From Acidobacteriaceae bacterium KBS 89 (GTDB lineage: Bacteria > Acidobacteriota > Terriglobia > Terriglobales > Acidobacteriaceae), in contig KB906760.1 in NCBI GenBank assembly GCA_000381605.1, forward strand, positions 124,001-188,000: a stretch of DNA of 64,000 bases, written 5' to 3'. Shown here in pieces: positions 36,550 to 45,697 of the stretch (the stretch's first letter is position 1; each line of letters starts with the position of its first letter). The notes beneath the pieces are model-generated. The model did no database searches and was not told the origin of the DNA. It worked only from the letters and a program-made list of their open reading frames with translations. The translations under genes were made by a program, and so were the position numbers.

Positions 36550-39054
36550 ATGCTTCCACTACCTCAGAAGATCGCCTTCCTCCTCTTCGCGGTCATTACA
36601 CTCGCGCTGGGCCTGCAGGGGTTCTATCGTCTCTACCTGCGAATTCGTCGCGGCACCGCAGACCCCGAGCCACGCTTCAACAATCTCCCCCGCCGCCTCG
36701 CCTACGCCCTCACCACCACCCTCACGCAGCAGCGAACCTTCAAGAAGCGTCCCACCATCGGCCTCTTCCACTCCTTCATCTTCTACGGCTTCGTCTTCTA
36801 CGGCCTGGTCAACCTCGTCGACGCCATCGAAGGCTACCTGCCACTCACCATCTCTTCATCGAACCCCTTCGGCGCAACCTACAACCTCCTCGCCGATATC
36901 CTCAGCTTCCTCGTCCTCCTCGGCGTCGTCGCGCTCGTCATCCGCCGCATCGCTCTCCCCAGCCGTCGCGACTTCCGCTTCAATGCACGAACCCTCCTCC
37001 ACAAGGACGTTCAGCAATCCAAGATCACTCGCGACTCCCTCATCGTCTCCGCCTTCATCCTCTTCCACGTCGGCAGCCGCGCCATCGGAGCCGGAGCAAA
37101 GATTGCCGCAGAAGGCCCAGACTCCCTCCAACCATTCGCCACGACACTCTCGCATCTCTTCACCCCCACGAACGCAGAAGCCTTCCGTATGTTCGGCTTC
37201 TGGGGAGCACTCGGAAGCGTCCTCGCCTTCCTCGCCTACTTCCCCTACACCAAGCACGTCCACATCTTCGGCGCACCGGCCAAATACTTCGTCGCACGTG
37301 AAACAACCTCTGGAGTTCTCCCCGCTGTAACCCTTAACCTCGAAGCGGAGACCGAGAACGAAGCCGAAACAAAAACCATCGGCGCAAGCAAACTCGAAGA
37401 CCTCGCCTGGCCCCGACTCCTCGACGCCTACGCATGCATCCAGTGCAACCGGTGCCAGGACGTCTGCCCCGCTACCGCCACGGGCAAGTCCCTCTCGCCC
37501 GCCGCGCTTGAAATTAACAAGCGCATGGAGCTCAACGACCTCGCCACCCAGCAAAACCCATTCGCTCTTTCACCCGCGCCCTTCGAAAAGGGAACGCTAA
37601 GCCCGAACCGGCTCCTGAAATTCGCGCTCACCCCGGAAGCAGCCTGGGCCTGCACCACCTGCGGCGCCTGCATGGAGGTCTGCCCCACGCAGAACGAGCA
37701 GATGCTCGACATCATCGACATCCGCCGCAACCAGGTCATGATCGAAGGGGAGTTCCCCTCGCAACTCCAAACCGCCTTCCGCGGCATGGAGCGCGCCCAG
37801 AATCCATGGGGCATCAACCACGAGCAGCGCCTCGCCTGGGCCGAAGGCCTCGCCGTCAAAACCACCGACGAAAACCCCACTCCCGACATCCTCTACTGGG
37901 TAGGCTGCGCCGCAAGCTACGACCCCCAGGCCCAGAAGACAGCCCGCGCCTTCGTCGAACTGCTCAACCACGCCGAGGTCAACTTCGCGGTCCTCGGAAA
38001 AAAAGAATGCTGCACCGGAGACAGCGCCCGCCGTGCCGGCAACGAATATCTCTATCGCCAGCTCGCCGACAAGAACGTCGAGACCCTCAACACCGTCCAG
38101 CCCAAACTCATCGTTGCGAGCTGCCCCCACTGCATGAACTCCATCGGCCACGAGTACAAGCAAATCGGCGGCGACTACAGGGTCATGCACCACACCGAGT
38201 ACCTCGAAACCCTCATCGCCAACAAAAAACTCACACCCACTCCCAGCCAAGCGACCATCACCTACCACGATCCCTGCTACCTCGGCCGCCACAACGGCGT
38301 CTACGACGCCCCTCGCAATCTCCTCAACATCCTCGGCAACTCCACCCCCGAGCTCCCCCGCAACCGCGAAAATTCCTTCTGCTGCGGTGCCGGCGGAGCC
38401 CAGTTCTGGAAGGAAGAGGAACCCGGCGACGAGCGCATCTCCGACAACCGCTTTCGCGAAATTCAACATACCCTGGCCCCAGCCACCGGAGAAAAAATCC
38501 TCGCCGTTGGCTGCCCTTTCTGTAAGAGCATGCTCGGCAGCACTCCCAGCAAAGCTGGCTCCGAAGACATCGCCATCAAAGACGTCGCCGAACTACTCCT
38601 CGACGGTGTCCGCCGCAGCAAGGGCCTCGCCACGCCGACCACGCAGAAAGAACCCCCTCCAACTCCGATCATCGGAGCGCCACCCGCCGAGTCTGTCAGT
38701 CCAGCCCCAGCCGCACCCCCACCCGTCGAAATTCCCGTAACCCCGTCCCCCACTGCACCCATGCCCGAAAGAAAGAAGTGGCAACCCAAAGCCACCCCCT
38801 CAACTTCGGTGCTTCCACCTCAGCCCGAAGAGCAACCCACCGCACCCGCAAATCCCCAGCCTCCAGCAACCGAGACACAGCCAGCCCCCGAGCGCAAAAA
38901 GTGGCAGCCAAAATCCACTCCATCCCTCACGCCTGCGGAACCACAGCCGATCGCAGCGGTACAGCCCGAAACTCCCGCCACCCCACCGCCCGTGTCCCCC
39001 GACGAACCCGCCACCCCGACCCGCAAGAAGTGGACCCCAAAGAAATCCAGCTAG
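36550..39054 (+). CDS. etfD: ETF:quinone oxidoreductase-type membrane Fe-S protein, with a repeated basic tail
   Basis: An 834-aa protein of the EtfD/EMO type (Rv0338c-like). The N-terminus is a heme-b-type membrane domain (NarI-like) of about five segments (IAFLLFAVITLALG, HSFIFYGFVFYGLVNLV, ILSFLVLLGVVALVI and others). Two [4Fe-4S] motifs follow: CIQCNRCQDVCP (about 295) and CTTCGACMEVCP (about 368). Two CCG (heterodisulfide-reductase) domains carry KKECCTGDS, CPHCMNS, DPCYLGRH and FCCGAGG. From about residue 690 a Pro/Thr-rich tail with three RKKW-PK repeats ends the protein. It follows etfBA by 62 nt and should pass electrons from ETF to menaquinone. Confidence 0.87.
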   Translation: MLPLPQKIAFLLFAVITLALGLQGFYRLYLRIRRGTADPEPRFNNLPRRLAYALTTTLTQQRTFKKRPTIGLFHSFIFYGFVFYGLVNLVDAIEGYLPLTISSSNPFGATYNLLADILSFLVLLGVVALVIRRIALPSRRDFRFNARTLLHKDVQQSKITRDSLIVSAFILFHVGSRAIGAGAKIAAEGPDSLQPFATTLSHLFTPTNAEAFRMFGFWGALGSVLAFLAYFPYTKHVHIFGAPAKYFVARETTSGVLPAVTLNLEAETENEAETKTIGASKLEDLAWPRLLDAYACIQCNRCQDVCPATATGKSLSPAALEINKRMELNDLATQQNPFALSPAPFEKGTLSPNRLLKFALTPEAAWACTTCGACMEVCPTQNEQMLDIIDIRRNQVMIEGEFPSQLQTAFRGMERAQNPWGINHEQRLAWAEGLAVKTTDENPTPDILYWVGCAASYDPQAQKTARAFVELLNHAEVNFAVLGKKECCTGDSARRAGNEYLYRQLADKNVETLNTVQPKLIVASCPHCMNSIGHEYKQIGGDYRVMHHTEYLETLIANKKLTPTPSQATITYHDPCYLGRHNGVYDAPRNLLNILGNSTPELPRNRENSFCCGAGGAQFWKEEEPGDERISDNRFREIQHTLAPATGEKILAVGCPFCKSMLGSTPSKAGSEDIAIKDVAELLLDGVRRSKGLATPTTQKEPPPTPIIGAPPAESVSPAPAAPPPVEIPVTPSPTAPMPERKKWQPKATPSTSVLPPQPEEQPTAPANPQPPATETQPAPERKKWQPKSTPSLTPAEPQPIAAVQPETPATPPPVSPDEPATPTRKKWTPKKSS

Positions 39055-39067
39055 CCCAACAGCCCTC

Positions 39068-40036
39068 TCATCCCGCAGCAATCCACGTCGCCACCCTCCG
39101 CAGCAGATCTTTCGCCTGCGGCAGAAGCGGAAACTCATTCATCGAGCACGCGAACCCATGGTTCATCCCCTCCGCAAACACCTGCGTCACCTCAACCCCG
39201 GCTTCCTGCAACCCCCGCGCATAAGCCTGCCCCTCATCCCGCAATACGTCGTACTCCGCAGTCACGACAAACGCCCTCGGCAATCCACGCAGCGACGCAG
39301 CACACAGCGGAGCCGCGCGAAAGTCCGCAGCCTCGCTCTTGTCCTTCAGATAATGATCCCAGAACCAAATCATCCCCTTCCGCGTCAGCCCATACCCCTC
39401 GGCCATCTCAAGATATGAAGCAGTCGGCTGATCATAGTGCGCGGTCACCGGATACAGCAGAATCTGTCCCGCCAACCCGGTCGCTCCCTTGTCCCGGAGC
39501 AGCAAAGCCACCACCGCCGCCATCGTCCCCCCAGCGCTATCCCCCGCAACAAACACTCGTGAAGCCCCCAACTCCCGCCCATGCGCCAGAACCCACTCCG
39601 TCGCAGCGAGGCAATCCTCCAGCCCTGCCGGAAACTTATGCTCCGGAGCCAGCCGGTAATCTACCGACACCACCGTCACACCTGCCTCTGTCGCCAGAGC
39701 CCTGCAGTAAGGATCGTGCGTCTCCAACGTGCAGACCACCCACCCGCCCCCGTGAAAAAACACCACCACGGGCAATGACCCATCCTCTGTGGCCGGTCGA
39801 TAAATCCGAACAGCAATCTGTCGTCCGCCCGCCCCGTCAGCAACCAGGGTCCCGTCAGAATCAAGGATCGTCCGATCCTCTACCCGCACATCGGCATACT
39901 CCGGCATCGGCACAAACTGCGCCACCATCTCCGCTCGCTCCGCCCGCGCTTCCGCCGGAGTCTGCAACTCCACCGGCTTCCGTCCCAGCGCCTTACCTGC
40001 ATCGAGAATCACCTGTAACTTCGCATCAACTGGCAT
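39068..40036 (-). CDS. Alpha/beta hydrolase, HSL/acetyl-esterase family
   Basis: A 322-aa esterase of the hormone-sensitive-lipase family. The oxyanion-hole motif VVVFFHGGGWVVCT (HGGG) and the nucleophile elbow FVAGDSAGGTMAAVVA (GDSAG) are clear, the catalytic Asp is in AEYDVLRDEGQAYA and His in GMNHGFACSMNEF. Such enzymes split short-chain esters. It is convergent to the etfD gene with only 13 nt between the stops, and no signal peptide is seen, so it acts in the cytoplasm. Confidence 0.92.
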   Translation of the reverse strand: MPVDAKLQVILDAGKALGRKPVELQTPAEARAERAEMVAQFVPMPEYADVRVEDRTILDSDGTLVADGAGGRQIAVRIYRPATEDGSLPVVVFFHGGGWVVCTLETHDPYCRALATEAGVTVVSVDYRLAPEHKFPAGLEDCLAATEWVLAHGRELGASRVFVAGDSAGGTMAAVVALLLRDKGATGLAGQILLYPVTAHYDQPTASYLEMAEGYGLTRKGMIWFWDHYLKDKSEAADFRAAPLCAASLRGLPRAFVVTAEYDVLRDEGQAYARGLQEAGVEVTQVFAEGMNHGFACSMNEFPLLPQAKDLLRRVATWIAAG

Positions 40037-40152
40037 ACCGCCATACTATCTCCGCACGAGGCGGCGACAATCCACATACCCCACGGCAAACGCACGGGGT
40101 CTTCTCCGGGCGCTCTTTGCCCGCCGCGGTGTAGATGCCTTTGCTTTGGTGG

Positions 40153-40668
40153 CTAGCTCCGTTCGGTAATTAGCTCAAGCCGAACCGGGTCGACGCCCAT
40201 CTTGACCATCTGCAGCTCTTTCGCTGCGGCCCACGACAGGTCGATTACCCGTTCCGGGAACAGAACTCCCCGGTCGGTTATCGTGACAACGACGGATCGA
40301 TGGTTCCGCAGGTCCGTCACCTTCACCCGGCTGCCAAACGGCAGAGTCCGGTGGGCTGCAGTCAACTCGTTCATATCGAATCGTCGGCCGCTGGCCGTCC
40401 GGTGGCCCTGAAGTACCGAGCCATACCAGCTTGCCATACCGCTTTTGATTCGAGTTAGGACCGTGGTCTTGGGTGCGGGCACGGTCGTGACGATCTCGGC
40501 CGGGGAAACATCGTTCGACATCATGGTCGGATCAGTCGCACGCGCGGATGCCTGAGTAGCGGTGTCCGTCGCGAAGGCCAACAGGACTACCAGCGCCGCC
40601 AGAGTTACAGCGGTTTTGGACCTCCCTGTCAGTGATACCGTACGTTCGGTTCCGGGTCTCGTATCCAT
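40153..40668 (-). CDS. RlpA-like double-psi beta-barrel protein, exported
   Basis: A 171-aa protein with a basic N-terminus and hydrophobic segment (TAVTLAALVVLLAFATD), so exported or membrane-anchored, then a linker and an RlpA-type DPBB domain (about 75-165): GMASWYGSVLQGHRTASGRRFD, LTAAHRTLPFGSRVKVTD, VVVTITDRGVLFPERVIDLSWAAA. RlpA enzymes are lytic transglycosylases that act on denuded septal glycan; the catalytic Asp pattern (TDRGV) is present. It has no SPOR domain, unlike the E. coli protein. Confidence 0.85.
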   Translation of the reverse strand: MDTRPGTERTVSLTGRSKTAVTLAALVVLLAFATDTATQASARATDPTMMSNDVSPAEIVTTVPAPKTTVLTRIKSGMASWYGSVLQGHRTASGRRFDMNELTAAHRTLPFGSRVKVTDLRNHRSVVVTITDRGVLFPERVIDLSWAAAKELQMVKMGVDPVRLELITERS

Positions 40669-41068
40669 CCCTTAAGTATAAGAAATTCAAGGCATATATA
40701 CGACTTTTTCAAGCATTAAAATGGGCTCGGTTCACCATAGCCCAGCCATCTTGTCAACGGTTTTTAGGGTTGCCTGAAAGACCGAAAATTGCCCAAAAAA
40801 AATGCGGTTCCCGCCAACTCCACGTTACAAAGGAGTTAAAAACTCTATACAACTGATCCGTTAATCTCGACGGTACGCGATTTTAGTTTTTAAATTTCGT
40901 TCGGTAGGCCGCGCGGCCTCATGTAACGATGAGCTTGGAAAAAGGGAAGTCCGAATCTTCCCAACAGTGGCCTTTCCCAGCCGACAATCGTCTTATCTGA
41001 ATTGATCGGCCCGGAAGCCCGCAAGATCCTCTCCGACCCCTATTTCCGATCTGGATGGAGCAACACCC
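40669..41068. other. Intergenic region upstream of the MBOAT cassette
   Basis: Divergent spacer of 400 nt between the RlpA-like gene and the MBOAT cassette, AT-richer than the genes around it. It must hold the promoter of the five-gene cassette. I see no convincing -35/-10 pair, repeat or small gene. Confidence 0.4.
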
Positions 41069-42454
41069 ATGTCTCCCTTGAGCCCGGCCTACTTCGCTTT
41101 TGCGGCAATAGTGATCACCCTATGCTGGGCGTGCTATCGCTGGAAGTACGCACGGCTCTATATCCTATTGATTGCAAATGGTTTTTTCCTTGCCAGGCTG
41201 GCCTGGTTCTACCCCGTGCTGCTTTTGACTGCGGCCACCATCGACTTCCTCGTCGGCTTCGAACTCCAGCGCCTTCCCCGCGAGCGATCCACTCCTCGTC
41301 TTGCCCTTGTCTCGATAAGCGTCATATTAAATGTCGGCCTCCTGGCCGCCACCAAGTTCACCCCCATCGCAGTCGGTGAACTCTACCGCTGGGTTTTTCC
41401 TCTTAGCCTGTCGTTTTACTGTTTCCAATCAATGACTTACACCATTGATGTCTATCGTGGTACGCGCCCGGGGACCCGCAGTTATCTCACCCATCTCACC
41501 TCGGCCTCGCTCTTTACCGTCATCGTAGCCGGTCCAATCAATCGCATCTCCGACCTTATCAAGCAGCTCCAGCAGCCCTTCGACCTCACCCCAACCCAGG
41601 GTGGCCGCGCCTTCCTCCTCATCTCCTCCGGCCTCATCAAGAAACTTCTCATCGCTGACTTTCTCTCCAACAATGTCGCCAACCGAATCTTCGACACCCC
41701 CACCCTCTACAGCGGGGCCGAGGTCCTCATCGGCGTCTATGCCTACGCCCTCCAGATCTACTTCGACTTCTCAGGCTACACCGATATCGCCATGGGCATC
41801 AGCCAGCTCTTGGGCCTCACCCTCCCCGACAACTTCAACCGCCCCTACCGCTCCCTCAACCTCGCCGACTTCTGGCGTCGCTGGCACATTACCTTCTCCA
41901 ACTGGCTGCGTGATTACCTCTACTTCTCCCTCCCCAACGCCGCCCGATGGAAGGGAGCCGGCTACGTCTACCCCATCATCGTCTTCTTCCTCGGGGGTCT
42001 CTGGCACGGCATCGGATGGCCCTTCGTCCTCTGGGGACTTCTCCATGGAGTCGGCCTAACCACCCTCCGCACCTTCCAGACCCTGCGTCAGAAAATACAG
42101 GGCAAACCCACCCCGACCCCGTGGGGACGGTACTTCAGCATCTTCGTCACCTTCAACTTCGTCTGCCTCACCTGGATCTTCTTCCGCTCGCCCGACGTCG
42201 CAACGGCCTTGGCCATCCTCGGCCGCTTCGGCTCCATGACCTTGTCCGTAGAAAACATCAGTCTCCCCATGGTCGGGGTGATGCTTGCCGGAGTCGCTCT
42301 CCACGCCATACCGCCCAAATGGTTCGATCGTACCGTCGAAATCTTCGGCCGCGCGCCCTTCGTCGTTCAAGGGGCAGGTCTCGCCTCGGTCGTTCTCCTC
42401 ATTGAACTCCTCTCCGGCCGCGGTTCAACCTCCTTTGTCTACAGCAACTTCTAG
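41069..42454 (+). CDS. MBOAT family membrane O-acyltransferase (AlgI/PatA-like)
   Basis: A 461-aa polytopic enzyme that moves an acyl group across the membrane onto a hydroxyl acceptor. The MBOAT core is visible: SFYCFQSMTYTIDVYRG, GYTDIAMGISQLLGLTLPDNF, the strongly conserved FWRRWHITFSNWLRDYLYF, and FLGGLWHGIGWPF with the catalytic His313. About 11 hydrophobic segments are present. GGAG lies 8 nt before the ATG. It heads a packed cassette with two SGNH-like proteins (2 nt to the first), an acyl carrier protein and a KAS III-like enzyme, the arrangement expected for exported glycan or lipid O-acylation. Confidence 0.92.
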   Translation: MSPLSPAYFAFAAIVITLCWACYRWKYARLYILLIANGFFLARLAWFYPVLLLTAATIDFLVGFELQRLPRERSTPRLALVSISVILNVGLLAATKFTPIAVGELYRWVFPLSLSFYCFQSMTYTIDVYRGTRPGTRSYLTHLTSASLFTVIVAGPINRISDLIKQLQQPFDLTPTQGGRAFLLISSGLIKKLLIADFLSNNVANRIFDTPTLYSGAEVLIGVYAYALQIYFDFSGYTDIAMGISQLLGLTLPDNFNRPYRSLNLADFWRRWHITFSNWLRDYLYFSLPNAARWKGAGYVYPIIVFFLGGLWHGIGWPFVLWGLLHGVGLTTLRTFQTLRQKIQGKPTPTPWGRYFSIFVTFNFVCLTWIFFRSPDVATALAILGRFGSMTLSVENISLPMVGVMLAGVALHAIPPKWFDRTVEIFGRAPFVVQGAGLASVVLLIELLSGRGSTSFVYSNF

Positions 42455-42456
42455 CG

Positions 42457-43902
42457 ATGCCGACCTTCCCTAAACAAACCCTCCTGGCCATCGCGACCTT
42501 CGCGGCGATCCTGCTCGCGGTCCATTACGGCATAAGCAACGCCAAAGGCATGGGCCTCTCCACCCTCCGTCCCATCACCGACTTCCCCTCCGGTCGCGCG
42601 TCGCTCTTTCCCATCGTTAAAATTCCTCTGCCTCCCACCCCCGCCGCCCTCGCTATTCCGGATCCCATGGCCCACGGCCTCAAGGCTGCCGCAAACTCCA
42701 CCCTCGAAACTCAATTTCTCTTCGACGGCAACGGCGCTCTCGACCACTTCTACGCTGCGCTCCGCGACCTCAAGACCGGTCAGTCCCGCCGCATCGTCCG
42801 TATCGTCCACTACGGAGACTCCCCCACCACCGCGGACCTCATCACCGGCGACGCCCGCGACATCCTTCAGGAGCGCTTCGGCAACGCTGGCCCCGGCTTT
42901 ATCCTCATCGCCAAGCCCTGGGCCTGGTACGGTCATCATGGCGTCGACGTCTCCGGCACAGACTGGAAGATCGACACCGCAGTCAACTCCATGCGCGAAG
43001 CCAACTACGGCCTTGGTGGCGCTATCTTCACGGGCCCTGTCGGCGCAACCACGACCATCCGTCTCACCGCACACGATTCCACCTCCATCGAAGTTCAATA
43101 TCTGGAGGAGCCTGGCGGCGGCAGCATTGACGTCACTGCCGACGGCAGACCCATGGGCACAGTCAACACCGCAGGCGACACAAAAAAGGACGCATCCGCA
43201 TCAATCCAACTCCCCCCTGGCACCAGGCAGGTCCAACTCCGCGTCTCCGGCAACCCCGTCCAGGTTTTCGGTGTAGTCCTTTCTCGCGACGCCCGCGGCC
43301 TGACGTACGACAGCATCGGTCTCAACGGAGCCTCCACCACCGTGATGTCCCGTGCCTTCAACCCCCAGGCTTTCTCCGTCGCCCTCGAACACCGCAATCC
43401 CGACCTCGTCGTCATCAACTACGGCACCAACGAAAGTGGCTTCCCCTCCTACGTCGAAAAGCAGTACGGCGGCGAGCTCATCCGGGCCATCGGCCGCGTC
43501 CGCGCGGCTCTCCCCGACGCCTCCATTCTCATCATGAGTCCCATGGATCGCGGCGAACGCACCAGCGGCGACGCCATCACCACCATGCGCGCCATCCCCG
43601 AGATCGTCGCCATCCAGCAGCGCGTCGCCGAACAAACCGGCTGCGGTTTCTTCAACACCTACCAGGCCATGGGAGGTCCCGGCACCATGGCCAACTGGTA
43701 CGATCGCCATCCTCCTCTCGTCGGCGCCGACCTCATCCATCCCTCTCCCCAGGGCGCGCACATAGTTGCGCAACTGCTCACCAGCCAACTCCTGATAGGC
43801 TACGAACGGTACATGCAAAATCATCCGGCTCATACCAAACCTGTCCCGCCGGTCATCTCCGAGACCTCCACCCAGCCTGCCAAGCTCCTGGGGGTGCAAT
43901 AA
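42457..43902 (+). CDS. SGNH/GDSL hydrolase-like protein, first of a tandem pair
   Basis: A 481-aa protein with one N-terminal hydrophobic segment (ALLAIATFAAILLAVHYG-type), so anchored or exported, then an SGNH domain: VRIVHYGDSPTTADLITG with Ser122, INYGTNESG with the Asn, and GADLIHPSPQGA (about 425) with the Asp-x-x-His pair. A beta-sandwich-like insert (about 180-300) sits between the GDS and GTNES blocks. Proteins of this kind partner MBOAT acyltransferases (AlgJ/AlgX, PatB) as acceptors or transferases. It lies 2 nt after the MBOAT gene and directly touches its paralogue. Confidence 0.85.
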   Translation: MPTFPKQTLLAIATFAAILLAVHYGISNAKGMGLSTLRPITDFPSGRASLFPIVKIPLPPTPAALAIPDPMAHGLKAAANSTLETQFLFDGNGALDHFYAALRDLKTGQSRRIVRIVHYGDSPTTADLITGDARDILQERFGNAGPGFILIAKPWAWYGHHGVDVSGTDWKIDTAVNSMREANYGLGGAIFTGPVGATTTIRLTAHDSTSIEVQYLEEPGGGSIDVTADGRPMGTVNTAGDTKKDASASIQLPPGTRQVQLRVSGNPVQVFGVVLSRDARGLTYDSIGLNGASTTVMSRAFNPQAFSVALEHRNPDLVVINYGTNESGFPSYVEKQYGGELIRAIGRVRAALPDASILIMSPMDRGERTSGDAITTMRAIPEIVAIQQRVAEQTGCGFFNTYQAMGGPGTMANWYDRHPPLVGADLIHPSPQGAHIVAQLLTSQLLIGYERYMQNHPAHTKPVPPVISETSTQPAKLLGVQ

Positions 43903-45402
43903 ATGTTGCTCCGACGCATCTCGGTATTCCTCCTCACCCTCGCCGTCTCAACCGGCATGGCGTCGTACGCAATGGAAGCAACAACCAAGACAACCAAAAC
44001 GACGAAGCCCCTCACAAACCCCGATGGCACCATCAAGCGCGCCCCTGCAGCGAAGCCATACAAAACGAAAAAGACCCGCAAGTCGAAATACTCCTCAAAA
44101 TCTTCCTCAGCAAAGTCCACGTCAACGAAATCTGCAACAACAACCGGCACGACACCCACCGCCACCACGAAAACGATCTCTCTTCGCACCAAGGCGCCAG
44201 CCGCAGTCGCCAGCCGCGAAGTGATCACCGACCGCGTCATGCGTTCGCTCGCCAGCACCAAAGTCGGTATCGAAAACCCCCGAGCCCTGCGTCCCTTCTT
44301 TGACCAGCTCCACCAGCTTGAGGCCGACCCCAAAGCCCAGCTCGTCCGCGTCATCCAGTTCGGCGACTCACACACCGCAGCCGACGTCTTCACCGGCGCC
44401 CTCCGCACTCTCTTCCAGGGAAAATTCGGTGACGGCGGCGCCGGCTTCAGCTTTGCCGGCTACCCCTTCGCCGGATACCACATCCGCGGTACAAAACGAG
44501 CCCAGTCCACAGGCTGGACTGTGATTGGCACCCATCTCAACGACATCGGCGACGCCATGGTCGGCATGGGCGGCGTGAGTCTCAGCACCGAAGCAGCGGG
44601 GAACTGGGTCTCCCTCGACGCCGACGCTACATCCCTTCAAGTTCAGTACCTCATCCAGCCCAATGGCGGCTCCTTCGAGATTCGCGACAACGACAACCTC
44701 ATCGCCACCGTCTCCACCGCCAAGGCCGACCCCACCGCGCCAGACGCGGCCGCCCAGTTTGGTTCGCCCGTCGAACCCGGCCAGCATCACTTTGAAGTCC
44801 TCACCACCGAGCAGGCCCCCGTCCGCCTCCTTGGCCTCTCCACAGAAAACAACGCAGGCGTAACCTACGAAGCCGCCGGCATCAACGGCGCCGAAGCCTC
44901 TCTCTTCCTCCGTTGGAACGAAACCCTGCAGCAACCTTTGCTGGCAGCCGTCAACCCCGCTCTCATCGTCCTCTCCTACGGAACCAACGAGGCCGGAGAT
45001 CGCAACTGGACAGAAGAGGGTTACGCCGCCATGTTCCAGCGCATCATCGAGCGCTGCCGTCGGCTCGCGCCCAACGCATCCATCCTCGTCGTCGGCCCTC
45101 CCGATCGCGCCATGCGCGCCGGTCGCCGTGCATGGAAGCCCTTCACCGGTGTCGACCGCATCGTCGAAGCCCAGCGCAGCGTCTGCCGCAAAATGAACTG
45201 CGCCTACTGGGACCAGCGTTCCCGTATGGGCGGTCTCGGCTCTATGCGTGACTGGGTCACCATCAGCTGGGCCCAGCCCGATCACACCCACTTCACCGGC
45301 GAAGGCTACACCGAACTCGCCAGCGCTCTCTTCTCCGACATAGTTCAGCAGTACGACAGCTACCAGTTGCCTCTCACGCGCGCCGAGGGCGAAACGAAAT
45401 AA
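43903..45402 (+). CDS. SGNH/GDSL hydrolase-like protein, second of a tandem pair
   Basis: A 499-aa paralogue of the preceding protein. After a signal peptide (ISVFLLTLAVSTGMASYAMEA) comes a low-complexity Lys/Thr/Ser linker up to about residue 95. The SGNH domain follows: VIQFGDSHTAADVFTG with Ser156, LSYGTNEAGDR and QPDHTHFTGEGY with Asp460/His463. The same insert separates the blocks as in its neighbour, so the pair arose by duplication. The basic linker could bind anionic glycan or span the wall. Start codon follows the previous stop without a gap. Confidence 0.85.
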   Translation: MLLRRISVFLLTLAVSTGMASYAMEATTKTTKTTKPLTNPDGTIKRAPAAKPYKTKKTRKSKYSSKSSSAKSTSTKSATTTGTTPTATTKTISLRTKAPAAVASREVITDRVMRSLASTKVGIENPRALRPFFDQLHQLEADPKAQLVRVIQFGDSHTAADVFTGALRTLFQGKFGDGGAGFSFAGYPFAGYHIRGTKRAQSTGWTVIGTHLNDIGDAMVGMGGVSLSTEAAGNWVSLDADATSLQVQYLIQPNGGSFEIRDNDNLIATVSTAKADPTAPDAAAQFGSPVEPGQHHFEVLTTEQAPVRLLGLSTENNAGVTYEAAGINGAEASLFLRWNETLQQPLLAAVNPALIVLSYGTNEAGDRNWTEEGYAAMFQRIIERCRRLAPNASILVVGPPDRAMRAGRRAWKPFTGVDRIVEAQRSVCRKMNCAYWDQRSRMGGLGSMRDWVTISWAQPDHTHFTGEGYTELASALFSDIVQQYDSYQLPLTRAEGETK

Positions 45403-45460
45403 ATCTTACACAGTCAAATGCTACGCAGACGGTTACGTACTGCGTACAGGCAGGCACACC

Positions 45461-45697
45461 ATGAGCAGGCAGCAAGGCATCCTCAAAGTCATCCACGCAG
45501 TCGCCGACATTCCCAACGACCCCGCGCCTGACGAGTCCCTCTTCGACTCCGGCACCCTCGACTCCTTCACTCTCCCCGATCTCGTCACCGGCCTGGAGAA
45601 GGAGTTCGACGTCAAAATTCCCGACGCCGACCTCGTCCCCGAGCGATTCGACACCGTCACCAAGATCGAAGCTTACCTGGACGGCCGGAAGAACTAA
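45461..45697 (+). CDS. Acyl carrier protein
   Basis: A 78-aa acidic protein with the carrier fold: the phosphopantetheine site is in DSGTLDSFTLPDLVTGLE with Ser35 (the usual D-S-L is D-S-F here), and helix III has DADLVPERFDTVTKIEAYL. It is not the housekeeping AcpP type, for it stands between the SGNH genes and the KAS III-like gene and overlaps the latter by one base (TAATG). It is likely to be a dedicated donor for the acyl group used by this cassette. Confidence 0.88.
   Translation: MSRQQGILKVIHAVADIPNDPAPDESLFDSGTLDSFTLPDLVTGLEKEFDVKIPDADLVPERFDTVTKIEAYLDGRKN

Noticed and set aside
36856..38469. Long minus-strand frames opposite etfD
   Set aside because: Caused by the strong codon bias (GC-rich third positions) of etfD; the products are Glu/Gly/Val-rich without domains.
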